64,000 bases of DNA from the NCBI GenBank assembly GCA_027919835.1, contig JANVFP010000001.1:1302001-1366000 (forward strand), written 5' to 3'. This document shows, piece by piece, positions 11,398-22,435 of the stretch (within the stretch, counting starts at the first letter, position 1; each line of letters opens with the position of its first letter). Both the position numbers and the translations under genes were made by a program. The notes below the pieces were generated by a model, which was not told the DNA's origin, made no database searches, and saw nothing but the letters and a program-made list of their open reading frames with translations. The stretch comes from Lentinula raphanica (Eukaryota; Basidiomycota; Agaricomycetes; Agaricales; Omphalotaceae).

Positions 11398-12669
11398 TCA
11401 TACACTGCTGGTCTCAAAATGGTCTGCCTGACTGCAAGAGAAAGGGATGTTAGCAAGACGAATCCTAGGACCTAGTATTGGAATTGCCATACCGAGCTTT
11501 TCTACGTTCATAGATCACTTCGTGCTTCACCTTATTCATCTCTGCCTTGATTATCTTGAGCGCAAAGGAAGTGACAATGAAGCAGACGACGGAGACCAAG
11601 ACGGTCGCGATCTTGTCTTTTTTATCCGTGCCGTCGACAGAGTCCGCCATAAGGACACCGATATACACAGTGACCAACTGTTTTGGAAGGGAAAGGATGG
11701 CGGCAGCGAGGAAGATATAGAATTTCATCCCAGAAGCTGCGAAGATAGTCGTAGTCACTGATGGTATGAGTCGTATCAGAGATATGTCACGGACAATTTC
11801 GAATCGAGAATACACTTACGATGAGCTGGGATCAGAGAGTATCGAGCCGCGAGAATGACTTTGAATCCTCCATCACGGACTACTCTCGAAAAGCAAGCAT
11901 ACATCAGTTTCTTTTTTTCTAGTTTGCGGGCACGAGTGGTACAGCAGAACTTGAAAACGCTGGCGTAGTTGAATCCATTAATCAAGCGTAGACACACGGT
12001 GGCGAAGGAGGGATACTCACAAGAAGTTGATGATTTCACCCAAAACTGTACCCAACGCCATGATCCCGAATCCTTCTCCGATTCCCCAGGTCACACCACA
12101 TAGTATACCCACTATCTCATGACCGAACAACTGTATCATGAATATATCATCAGCAACGAAACCTCTGAACTTGAAGTAGCGAAGTGATAACTTACTGGAG
12201 GGAAGGAAAGGACAACGAGAATCCCCACTGGGATAAGCCAACCAGCAGTTTGGCTGAATGATCTGTCAGTTAAGGTAGACTAAGAGAGCCTCATAACAAC
12301 GAACCTCTTACACCAGTTCGTTGCGGGCTCAAGTCCTATAACAATCTGCTTGTGGAATATCGCGAAGCACAACACTAGGGCGGCGATGACCAGAATACCG
12401 ATTCCATAGACTACATCCAAATTCTACTTCAGTAACCATGAATCAGCATGATTTTTCTCGATTGAATACTCACTGATGCCCTTTGGGGAAGACCAGAACT
12501 CCTTCGATTTAAAAGAGCTGAGGTCGATCAGGCCCACTCCTTCACCACTCGAAGCTAACGCCCTCTCTTCACTAGGCGTCGGACTTGGGGTGCGGAGCAT
12601 ATTATCCCGTCCATATAATGGCACCGTTTGGGAATATACTGGAGCTGGTTGTCGGATGGTTTGATACAT
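11398..12669 (-). CDS. VTT-domain (Tvp38-like) membrane protein, copy 2
   Basis: Exons are 12669-12474, 12410-12305, 12253-12196, 12130-12021, 11959-11820, 11757-11493 and 11431-11398 (302 aa). The start was placed at MYQTIRQPAPVYS because it matches copy 3 (MYQPD...) and because a consensus intron at 12697-12761 (gtaagt...ttatgcag) removes an upstream in-frame ATG at 12720, which would otherwise give 319 aa. It carries LRTPSPTPSE in the N-terminal tail, TM1 (GIGILVIAALVLCFAIF), the WLIPVGILVVLSFPP segment, the VTT core (LFGHEIVGILCGVTWG, GLG-rich loop, VVRDGGFKVILAARYSLIPAH, SLPKQLVTVYIGV) and a short C-terminus RQADHFETSSV. There is no low-complexity tail. Exon lengths 106/58/110/140/265 equal those of its neighbours, evidence of tandem duplication. 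Confidence 0.88.
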
Positions 12670-13411
12670 ATTGTTCACTGGCGTGTGCAACCGATCCTGC
12701 ATAAGCATTCGTTTAATCATTCGTTCTTTGTACGAGAGGAGTGAGAAGGCTTCGGACTTACCTAGTAATATGAAGCAAGTGGTAGTGGTAGAGTCTGGAG
12801 AGTTCGAAAGAAGTGAATCGTCGGATGGAGATGATCTGTTCGTGAAATCAGGTTCTGTCTAAATACAAGCTAGGAGTGACGGGGGCTGTGGAAGGAGGAA
12901 TACAGCTCTGAAGATTGTCCGTGGACGAGAGCTCCCATTTAGCGTATTCCAGCACTCGTAGTCTGAAATCTTGACTTGGGTTTAGCCTTGTATAACCGCT
13001 TTTTATACTTCCGAGTGGCTTCCGATTTTGACTGAATAACATATCGAGTTGATCGATGAACAAACAACGTAATCTGTATGGCGCTCATGTTTGAATTGGA
13101 GCTTGAGAGGAAGCTGCGTACAGCGTCATGTTGCAAGAGGTCGCAAGCCTTGAGGTAAAAAGCTGTAGAAGGGGGCCGGGCTAAAAATTATAGTAAAAGG
13201 TATTAGGGGCGTAATCTGTGTTCGTCGCACGTGCTAGAAAATTTACTAACTGTATCAATGAGTATGATCAACGCCCGGCCTGCTGGACGAAAAGGACTGA
13301 AGGAGAGTTCAAACAGGTGGATGCGTATAATATACATATACTTCGAGTATTTCGAGATACAGTGATCGGACAGTCCGCCAATAAATAATAACCAAGAGCT
13401 TCTCGTCCTCG
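12670..13411. other. VTT2 promoter and 5' UTR with a probable leader intron
   Basis: The 742 bp between VTT3's stop and VTT2's start. A likely 5'-UTR intron of VTT2 occupies 12697-12761 (minus strand). Nothing else is supported; the open frames present are short and have no start context. Confidence 0.45.
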
Positions 13412-14913
13412 TCAGACAATGCTACGACCTTCCGAAAGCATCTTCAAGTTTGCTGCTTGCCTAAAAAATCAAAATCAGCATCGGAACGGCGTCAGAACGG
13501 ACCCTGTAATACGCACCTAGCTTTTCTACGCTCATAGATGACTTGAGGCTTGACCTCGTCCATCTTCTTGTTGACATATCTGAACGCAAAGGAAGTGACG
13601 ACAGCAAAGACGATTGCTACAGCTATAGAAGCGATCTTGTCCTTCTTCGATGTTCCGTTGACCGACTCCTCGAGAAGAACACCGATGTAGACAGTCACCA
13701 GCTGTTTGGGAAGGGAGCAGATAGCTGCGGCTATGAATACGTAAAAGTCCATGCCGGAGGAAGCGAAGACGGTGGTTGTCACTAGAAGAAAAAGATCGAT
13801 TGAGTCTGGTAGAATGAAGTGGATGGAGGATTGAGAACGCACAATGAGGGGGAATGACAGAATACCGGGCTGCGAGTGCGATCTTGAAGCCGCCCGAGCG
13901 AACGACTTTAGAAAGACAGGCGTAAGTGATGTTCTTCTTCTCATATTTCTGGGATCGGGTCGTGCAACAATATTTAAACGTACTGTGGTATGAGTAAGAC
14001 GAATCAGTGTCGTTCATTGACCGCAATCTCTCGACTTACAAGTAATTCGCGATTTCGCCTAACAAGGTGCCCAATGCCACTATCACAAAGCCTATTGCGA
14101 TGCCCCACCCGATACCACAAAGCATCCCAATTATTTCGTGACCAAAGAGCTAGAGAGGCAATTATTACGATGATCCACGATACGAATGAATTGATACACA
14201 CAGGAGGGAAAGATAGAACGATAAGAATTCCCACTGGGATGAGCCACCCTAACCTATGACTTGAACCGACTTTGAGAGAGGGTACATGAGATATCGGAAA
14301 TTCGGACGTACTCATGACACCATTGCGTAGCAGGTGTGAGGAAAATGACAATGTCTTTGTGATACACGGCAAAGAGAACCACCAAGGTAATGATGACGGC
14401 GACGGTGATTCCATACTCTAGAACGAGTCGGAGGTCGTTCAGATCTATTTTCTCAACAACTTGATACGGGTACTCACTGACGCCTTCTTTCGACATCCAA
14501 AAATCCTTCGACTTTACACGTTTCCAGTTGATCAAGCCTGAATGACTTCCGATTTCATCCAATGCGCGAACTTCGCTGGGGGTTGGACTTGGGGTTCGGA
14601 TCATACGAGTTTGTGGATCGTGAGGGAGCGCGACGTTTACGGTGTTCCATCGGTCTCCATAAACAAGGTCGGGGGGTTTGACACCCTGAGGTTCGAAAAT
14701 CTGGGGCTTCACACCCTGCGGGTCGTAGTTGACTCGATATGGTGGAGAGGCGTAAGTCTGGTGTTGATTGTCTGTAGACATAGACCCCGTAGATGTATTG
14801 GGATGGTGTCGATGATCCTGGCGTTGATCATGAGGTCGATGGCCTTGTCGTTGATCATGAGGTCGATGACCTTGGCGTTGATCTTGAAGTCGATAAGCAT
14901 CGGGTTGATACAT
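13412..14913 (-). CDS. VTT-domain (Tvp38-like) membrane protein, copy 3
   Basis: Exons are 14913-14478, 14417-14312, 14259-14202, 14149-14040, 13982-13843, 13781-13517 and 13460-13412 (387 aa). The long first exon encodes a cytosolic tail with three tandem copies of a His/Gln/Arg unit (DQRQGHRPH, residues about 10-36), two copies of an EPQGVKP-type unit, and IRTPSPTPSE near residue 105. TM1 is ITVAVIITLVVLFAVY; the VTT core follows (LFGHEIIGMLCGIGWG, RSGGFKIALAARYSVIPPH, SLPKQLVTVYIGV). It ends RQAANLKMLSEGRSIV. The acceptor of intron 2 was chosen by homology with copy 4 (DHRLGWLIP against DHKFGWLIP); an acceptor a few bases later is also in frame. Family role as for copy 1; no residue of the core looks lost. 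Confidence 0.9.
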
Positions 14914-16124
14914 GTTGTCGAGGCAGCTTCCAGGCGAAATGGGAGACTCAGAAAAGTTGAAAGGGTGGAAAGAAAAACAACTGCTCGACAGCTGATCGTC
15001 TGGTAGATGAAAAGCCCAGACTTAAGTAAACCATGTGTTCTCTACATGAGGTACCACCAATTTGCTCACCTGTGGCTTGGGTGGTGAGAGAAGAAAGAGA
15101 AGAATTACCTGAACCGTTGAGACAGCATGGTTAAATACGTGTTGGAAAGGCCAATTTCTTCCGACGGCCAGATCTTTTCGCGTTGTCCCATTTGTTCCAT
15201 TTGCTAAAATAAGAATTCGTAACCTCAACAGCTTTCTCGACCTCGGGAAATCCAACTTGATTATCCGGCGGCAACTTTCCGACTTGTTATCTCATTTGAA
15301 GGTTGGGGCAGTACTACGTTGGTAGCTCGTCATTGGACGATCTTCTTGACGACAAAGAGATCAACGTCAAAACGGTTGAATTTGGACGACGGGAAGTTGG
15401 AACACAGCAGCTTGAATTTGCGAAACGTTGAAAATTAAGCTTGAGCTGGAGATGATCAAATCATCACACAATGGAGGAAAGTGGAAAAGCGGCCAAATCT
15501 GACATAATCGACATTACACTGCATGCATGACCAAATAAGTGGTCCCAGATTATGATGAAATTATTTTGAACTCTCGGATAATGGGAACATACTAAGTAGC
15601 ACTATATATGGTAAACATAATTAGATTTTCTACCAAAAGTTGACCATAAATTTACATATATGGTCATTTTTTAAAATATGTTTAAAATATGTTTTACCAT
15701 ATGTGGGGCTACTTAGGATTTTCCCATTATTCGAGAATTCAAAATAAGTTCAACATAGTTTGGACCACTTATTTAGTCGTGCATGCAGTGTTACGCGAGC
15801 TTCAGGCAGTTCACTCCCACTACGCGTAAGTGAAATGATGTTGACGATGTTCAATGAGGACGGAGAAGGAGAAAGAGATGGTCCGAACAATGCCAACACA
15901 GATATGGATGTTCTAAAATTTGGTCTGTAGTAAGGTGGTCTCTGGTAAGCCGTCATCGAAGCCCATCTCTTCCAGAAGATTGCCCTATACCCCCATGCAC
16001 AACTATATGTATGGGAAGGCATGAATTATAGTTGCAAAAATATTACCCAGTATACAGCTATGATTTGAGTATGCGAGTCGAATACAATCTCATCTCATAA
16101 TAAGTCCATCGATTAACATCCCTT
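14914..16124. other. Spacer between VTT3 and VTT4
   Basis: The 1.2-kb stretch upstream of VTT3 and downstream of VTT4. It holds a 274-bp MITE (15517-15790, listed separately). No gene is supported elsewhere in it. Confidence 0.5.
15517..15790. mobile_element. MITE with TTA target-site duplication (PIF/Harbinger-like size class)
   Basis: The ends are inverted repeats starting CACTGCATGCATGACC, imperfectly complementary for about 100 bp on each side (the left end has ATAATGGGAACATACTAAG, the right arm has a matching version on the other strand). The element is flanked by TTA at 15514-15516 and 15791-15793. A 3-bp TTA duplication is typical of PIF/Harbinger elements, so this is probably a non-autonomous derivative. 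It encodes nothing. Confidence 0.75.
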
Positions 16125-17561
16125 TCAAACACCGTTACCCTCAGACAACGCCTTCAGCTGAGCCGTTTGCCTGTGGAAGCGTCGCATGAGCACCGGCCTC
16201 GACTTCAAGGTAACACAATCCCAGTACATACCTTGCCTTTCTCCGTTCATAGATAATCTCCGGCATAACCTCGTCCATCTTCTTATTAACATACTTCAAC
16301 GCGAGCGAGGTGATCACACCACAAACAACCGCAACAGCGATCGAAGCGATCTTGTCCTTCTTCGACGTTCCGTCGACGGACTCTTCGAGCAGAACACCGA
16401 TGTAGACGGTCACGAGCTGTTTTGGAAGAGAGCAGACGGCTGCAGCCAAGAAAGTTCCCAAGGGCATTCCGGATGAGGCGAAGACGGTTGTGGTTACTAC
16501 ATAGGGAAATTTTTGAGTATGAGATCTTGGACAGGGTGATCAATCGGAGTGAGACATACAATGAGGAGGGATAAGAGAGAGTCGAGCGGCGAGTGCGATC
16601 TTAAAACCACCGGAGCGTACAACTCGTGCGAGGGCGGCGTAACTCAGCTTCTTCTTCTCGTACTTTTGCGCTCGGGCGGTGCAGCAGTATTTGAACGTGC
16701 TAATGAGAGATAAGTGGTTGTCAGCAAATTTCGTTAAACAGTGGTTGGTCTCCACTCACAAATAATTCGCCAATTCGCCCAACAAAGTACCCAGGGCGAC
16801 GATCAAGAACCCAATTCCAATGTTCCAGCCGATACCACAGAGCATGCCGACAATTTCGTGTCCGAAGAGCTAGAATCGTAATTGATATCGATATCAAGAA
16901 AAAGGCGCAGAAAGCCTAATTGTTCGCGTACAGGAGGGAACGACAGGATGAACAAGAGTCCGACCGGTATAAGCCAACCGAATTTATGACTAGGAAGGGG
17001 TGAAAATCAACCTCTGTTAGTCGAACGAAGACAAACAACATACTCATGACACCATTGCGTCGCAGGAGTCAACCAGATAACAATGTCTTCGTGATACACC
17101 GCAAACAGAACCACAATCGTTATTATCACGGCAGCAGTGGCGATGTATTCTGATTGATTTTTTCTGCGTGAGTTTTACGCACCAGTACAGTATTAAGATG
17201 ACTTACTCAACCCCTCCTTGGAAAACAAAAACTTCTTCGACGCAATCTTTTTCCAATTGATAAACCCCGAATGGTTCCCAATCTCCGACAACGCCTGGGA
17301 CTCGCTCGGCGTGGGACTGGGTGTGCGAGCGATCTGGGCCCGGGGATCGTGTAGGTCGACGTGCATGGGTGCATAGGCTGGTTGGGGGGCATATCGTTCA
17401 TTGTTATTGATATTAAATTCCTGAGGTGGCTTGTATCCTTCGTACTGAGGCGGGCGGTAATTGTTGTCGTATAGCTCTTGTCCGTTAAATGACTCGTTGT
17501 GCTCGTGCGTCACAGGCTGGCCGCGAGAGTCGACTAGACGATAAGTCTCAGGAAAAGACAT
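16125..17561 (-). CDS. VTT-domain (Tvp38-like) membrane protein, copy 4
   Basis: Exons are 17561-17207, 17149-17044, 16989-16932, 16869-16760, 16699-16560, 16496-16232 and 16170-16125 (359 aa). The N-terminal tail is polar (Asn/Tyr/Pro) and carries ARTPSPTPSE near residue 90. The membrane part has TM1 (ATAAVIITIVVLFAVY), WLIPVGLLFILSFPP, the VTT core with LFGHEIVGMLCGIGWN, VVRSGGFKIALAARLSLIPPH and SLPKQLVTVYIGV, then a TM and YERRKAR. It ends RQTAQLKALSEGNGV, close to copy 3. By eye copies 3 and 4 are the most alike, copy 1 the most diverged. This is the most upstream copy of the head-to-tail array. Confidence 0.9.
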
Positions 17562-19610
17562 TGGGATATGATATGTGTCTGAGGTTTATCGATGGTTAAA
17601 AAGGTCGTCTGCTCGTTTGGCATCTGGTTGAGTACTGTTACTACTTATGAAAACGAAAAACCTACTCACAAATCTCGTGGAGCAGGTAACTTTGAGATGA
17701 GAGGGGGGAAGAGAAGACGAGGAAAAAAATGAGGAGACCATTTCGCCTGGAAGGGTTATAAATATACAAAACCAAAATTTTACCGTCGGTATTGCATGCG
17801 ACCCTTCGGACGTGTGGCTGTGCGCGATGAATCTCCCGGCTTTCCGACTCGGGATAAAAACGTTAACAGCTTGAAGCTTCCCGTTTATAAGGCGATGGTT
17901 AGATTATCCACTGAACAAGTAATTCCCCCAGAATGACCTCACCTCGCCTTCCTACGTACAGCAGGTAGCTGGCTGTCGTCGACTCGGTTCTCTTTTTGCA
18001 TGGGATGCCCTCACAGCATTCTCTCCGATTCGGCTCCACCTGACGGAATCAATGGACGATTCAGATATCTGTTTGAGGTCTTCAGAAACCCTGCAAAAAC
18101 TTCCGTTAGCGCATCTTCAGAAATTAGCAGCGCTGCACTCCTACCACGAGTTTCAAGAGAGGACGGGATAGGACGGGATCTCCCACCTCAGCGCTCCATC
18201 GGACGATGAAAATTACCAATTCAGCCGCGATGTGTTCACCATGTATGGTTAAGGTGGTAAGTGTCCAATCCTCTAATCTCCCTTCTACCTGCGTCTTCAT
18301 CAGTGTCACTATGGGTACGAACATTCTCTAGCAGCCATTGGCACCAATCAGCCACATAAGGCCACATAAGGCTGTCCATGACTAGTATCACAACGACGGA
18401 TACTTGAGCGTCCCAAAGCAAGCCAAGGCATTGAAGACAACCCATCGCCCAGGGTTAGCGTCGAGCGATCCGACACGAGGCTTCGATCCACAAGCCACCC
18501 TTGATCAGATTGATACTCGAGTCGGAATTCATTGATTCCTCTCCAACCTCGAGCTCCTTCAGGCTCCAGCATCCTCAGCGCCACTCAGCTCACGAAAGCT
18601 CTCACGAATGGCGATCATCAACTAGCTCAGCGGTCTTCGTTCCAGCATTCTCTCCTCTCTTTCGTTCTTTGGTCGAACCTGCTATCAACGTAGGAAAATG
18701 GTCAGTGTGCGCGGGTGTGCGTGAATCTTGGACTACTCACACCAGTATCGACAATGCTAATATTCCAGCACGTAATCAAAATTGATTCGGGAAGAAGACC
18801 TGGCCTCAACGTCAACTGTTGCAGTGTGTCTGATCCAGGATGATGGGATAGTTCAAATTTCATACCCTTGTCTTGCTATATCCCGGTCTTATGTTCGCCT
18901 TCTTACACGTACTGTAGTTCACTGAACGCATGCTCAGTGCGGACCCAAACGTACTCGAAGTTTTGAAAAGTTGTTGCCTGTTGTTGCCCGACGCAGCGCT
19001 ACCGTTCGCACACCCGCCAGGACCAGGCAGGTGGCAGGTATACCTTCTGAATCTCAGCAGGAAAAAAGTAAGGTGGAGAAATTGCCTGCCGTGATGTCAG
19101 CGCTCGGCAAAACTCAAAGCCCCGGCCCGGGGACAGCCGGAGACTCTGACTTTCGAAGAAACTATCATGGCGTACAGTGAGCACTTATGCATATGCCTGG
19201 ACCCACACGTCGACCTTCTCTCCAATTATCTCAAAGCCGCGTTGTATGCTAATCAACTTCGAAAAAGACTCTTAGAATGGCGTCAAACGGCGCGAGCCCC
19301 AAGACGCCTCCTAATTCATTACAGTTCCTCTTAGTTGCTATTCCCGAACAACTTCACCTCCACCCAAACTGAATGCGTACTGAATGCGTTTTAATCATTC
19401 AGCAATATTTATATCCCTACCGTGTCTTCAACGAGAGGTACAACCATTACAATAACTGCAAATTGGAATCTGGCATCATAAACGCGATATCTCGCCTCAT
19501 ATCTTGCCGCTCGGGGACCAAAGGCTTTCTGGCTTTGTCAGTCTGTGGTTGGGTGAGTAGAAAAAGGTTGGTCGTGGGTCTGCATTCCTAATATCACTCA
19601 TATCCACCTG
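17562..19610. other. Gene-poor 2-kb region
   Basis: Between the VTT4 start and the monooxygenase start. Open frames here (e.g. around 18.0-18.8 kb on both strands, and 18971-19180) are short, compositionally biased and have no convincing splice partners. I see small local direct repeats (e.g. CCACATAAGG twice near 18355-18370; GGACGGGAT twice near 18163-18180) but no mobile-element ends. Confidence 0.5.
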
Positions 19611-22241
19611 ATGTTACAGCTCTCTTGGTTTTCTGTGGTTTTGTTAGCCACTAGTATCCGTTTGACCGGTGCTAAACTTGATGACTCACCTCAAATCGTG
19701 TTCGATCCTATTTCCAACCTTCCCGGTGACAACCGAAAACTCGAAAATAACAATAAGCCGTCGTCCTTCGACTCGAATTGGTACAAGTTCAATTCGACTA
19801 TAAAGACTATCGCAGTCATTGGAGCGGGTGTGTTCCTCTCTAGTATGATTACCGCGAGGTCATTCTGAAATTCAATTTGCGAATAGGTCCTGCAGGACTC
19901 CAAGCCGCTGCCATTTTCCAACAGCACAACTTCACCGTCCGGTTATTCGATCGAGCACCAGGTCCAGGAGGTAACTGGCTCTACTCGGATGAAGTACCTG
20001 TTCGTGAACCCTATCCGTAAGCGACGTTTCTTCATTTGCAGATATATCTAAGATTGACCAATGACTGGATATCGCGTATATGTATGGGTTTTGATCATCA
20101 AGAGATGCGCCAGCTTTGGAAGAACGTTATATACCAGATGAACTCCCGGCTTCGGAATATTATAACGAAGGAGATGATGGTCTAAGTCTCGACAGTCGTT
20201 GGCGGGAACATTGGCAACCTCGGTCCATTTGGGATACGTTGCATACGAATTCTCCTGCGGTCATCACAGAGCTTCCGGATGTGCCCTATCCTCCTGATCA
20301 TGTGAGAGAGCTTTCTTTCTGCGTTCCATCTGCATCTGTCCTCCATTTGTGTTACTGAATCTGATCATGCCTTAATCTTATCCATTTCAATCTTCATGCT
20401 ACTATGTAGTCCTGGGTAATCTCCGCACACACTATTGGCGCCCACGTCCGAGCCTACGCCTCCATCCACAACCTCAACGCCAACGACAACTCCTCCGTGC
20501 ACTCATATTCCACCCGAGTAGAAAAGCTCAGCAAGAAACCAGGGAGTGACACCTGGACATTAACCCTCAAACACCTCAAAAAACTCGACGAACCCTCCCG
20601 GCTGAAAGCGACGTGGTGGACTGAGGATTTCGACGCGGTGTTTGTGGCTACGGGACCGTATACCTCCCCTCATGTGCCGGAGATTGAGGGGTTGTTGCAA
20701 TGGAGCAAAGTGCGGGATGGGGGTGATCCAGATCAAGAGCGGTTTAGTGTGTATCATTCGAGGGTGTATAGGAGGCCAGAGAGGTATACGGGAAAGGTGA
20801 GAGGAGCCGTGTTAGCTTGGTATGCATTCAACCTAGAGCTGACGTTTCCGTTGGACGACTAGACCGTTCTAGTTGTAGGCGTGGGCACCAGTGGCTCTGA
20901 GATCGCTCGGGATATCGCTCCGTTCGCGAAGAAGGTGTACGCGAGTCATAAGGTTTGTTCTTGCCCCGCATACTACAGTACTAATCAATGGCTCCGTATT
21001 CATTGATTCCCTTACTCTCACTTATCCAATCCGACTTGCTAGGAATACGCCGATTGGGATACCCTCCATCCCTTCCAACGACGTTCATTCAGGCGGTTCC
21101 CTCCCGAAACGGAGTTCTTACCTAGGATATCACGATTCGAACCGTTGGAGACGCTCGATAGGGGGATTAAGGAGGGAAGGATTGTGTTGGTGAATGGAAC
21201 GGTGTTGGAGAATATCGACGAGGTCTGGCAATCTTTCTTACATGACTCATGGTGTGCAAGTGTTGACTATGGTATATCGCGCAGGTTATCTTGGCCACAG
21301 GGTACAAACGCAGCAACCCATTTCATTTGGCTGTTTTGAATGAGTGAGTCCGATCCTTTTTGTGGTTTTTATGATTGCGAAGTTCTCACCGCGCTTACGA
21401 AGGACATTCGGAGCTGAATTCCTCAGACCTCCTCCATCTGATGTATTCACCGGGCCTGCGTTGAAATACGTCCATTGGACAGGACACTTCATACCTGACC
21501 CCACGTTGGCTTTTTCAACAGGTTCGCTCTAAGTTGATATGCCTTCCGTTCACAAAATCCTTAACGATCAATCATTCCCCATTCTCCCATCCCATAGTCC
21601 GTCCATGGACCGCAGGACAGTACCAATACTACGGCCAAGCCAAAGTCTGGGAAGGCACAGCCCATCTGCCGAACGAAGCACAGATGTGGGATGAGTATAA
21701 CTCGACGAGGTATAGTAATTTCCGCGGGTTGTTTGGGAGTTGGCCGTCTGAAGGTGAGGTTTATGTTTCATCGGACTACATATATCGTCACCTGGTTGTG
21801 TGGGGGTTCCAAGGAGTTCCGAGTTCTGACTTGAGATAATTGGTTTTGCGTGTAGCTATCGTCCGACAATACGTGACGTGGTTAAATAACGAATCGCTGG
21901 AGAATGGGGGTAGACTGGTTGGGCCTTGGCCTGTGCAGTGAGTGTTTTCTCTTCGACTCAACTCGATTGTTATTAGCTGTTATCTTGGATCTTCGTTCGT
22001 TCGTGGAACATGTTGTTGAACTTATTGCACAATGCAGGAACAGAGAAGTATTCGCGTTCTATGCTAATCAGGAATGGGAAAAGGTCAGCTTCATTGGAGA
22101 TACACTCCACATCCTACTGATACTGGTTGTTAGGATTACATATCAAAGGAAAACTTCACCAGGTTCGAGAATCTTCCAGCTCATCAGTGGACACAGAATG
22201 AAATTTGGGATGTATCTGTGTTTGATGACGAGTGCTGGTAG
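19611..22241 (+). CDS. Flavin-containing monooxygenase (FMO), N-terminal signal sequence
   Basis: Twelve exons: 19611-19827, 19887-20016, 20103-20301, 20410-20796, 20863-20952, 21043-21222, 21285-21343, 21403-21521, 21598-21753, 21856-21937, 22038-22083 and 22134-22241, summing to 590 aa in frame. The FAD-binding motif GAGPAG is split by intron 1 (about residues 70-75). The FMO-type segment HSRVYR precedes the NADPH-binding GVGTSG (317-322), and the conserved ATGYK lies at about 405-409. Such enzymes oxygenate N or S of soft nucleophiles; in fungi many act in detoxification or secondary metabolism. The protein starts with MLQLSWFSVVLLATSIRLTGA, which looks like a cleavable signal peptide or membrane anchor, so ER lumen or secretion is possible, which is unusual for FMOs. 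It converges on S1 with about 190 bp between stops. Confidence 0.9.
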
Positions 22242-22435
22242 ATGGTGACATGGTGCATCTGCATCTTCGAGGGACTGGAGAAAACCTGTACGATTATGTA
22301 TTCACAGCTACTCTCTAGATATATGCCAGGAAAGCTTAGAAATATGCTCGAGAAATCATTCAAAGTCATCAAATGCGAATTAATATGCCACCGTTGTACA
22401 GTCTGCGTCGTGCGGCGGAGCCATAGCCTGGAGAA

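Noticed and set aside
18971..19180. 69-codon frame near the FMO promoter
   Set aside because: No splice partners, no homology signal; biased composition only.
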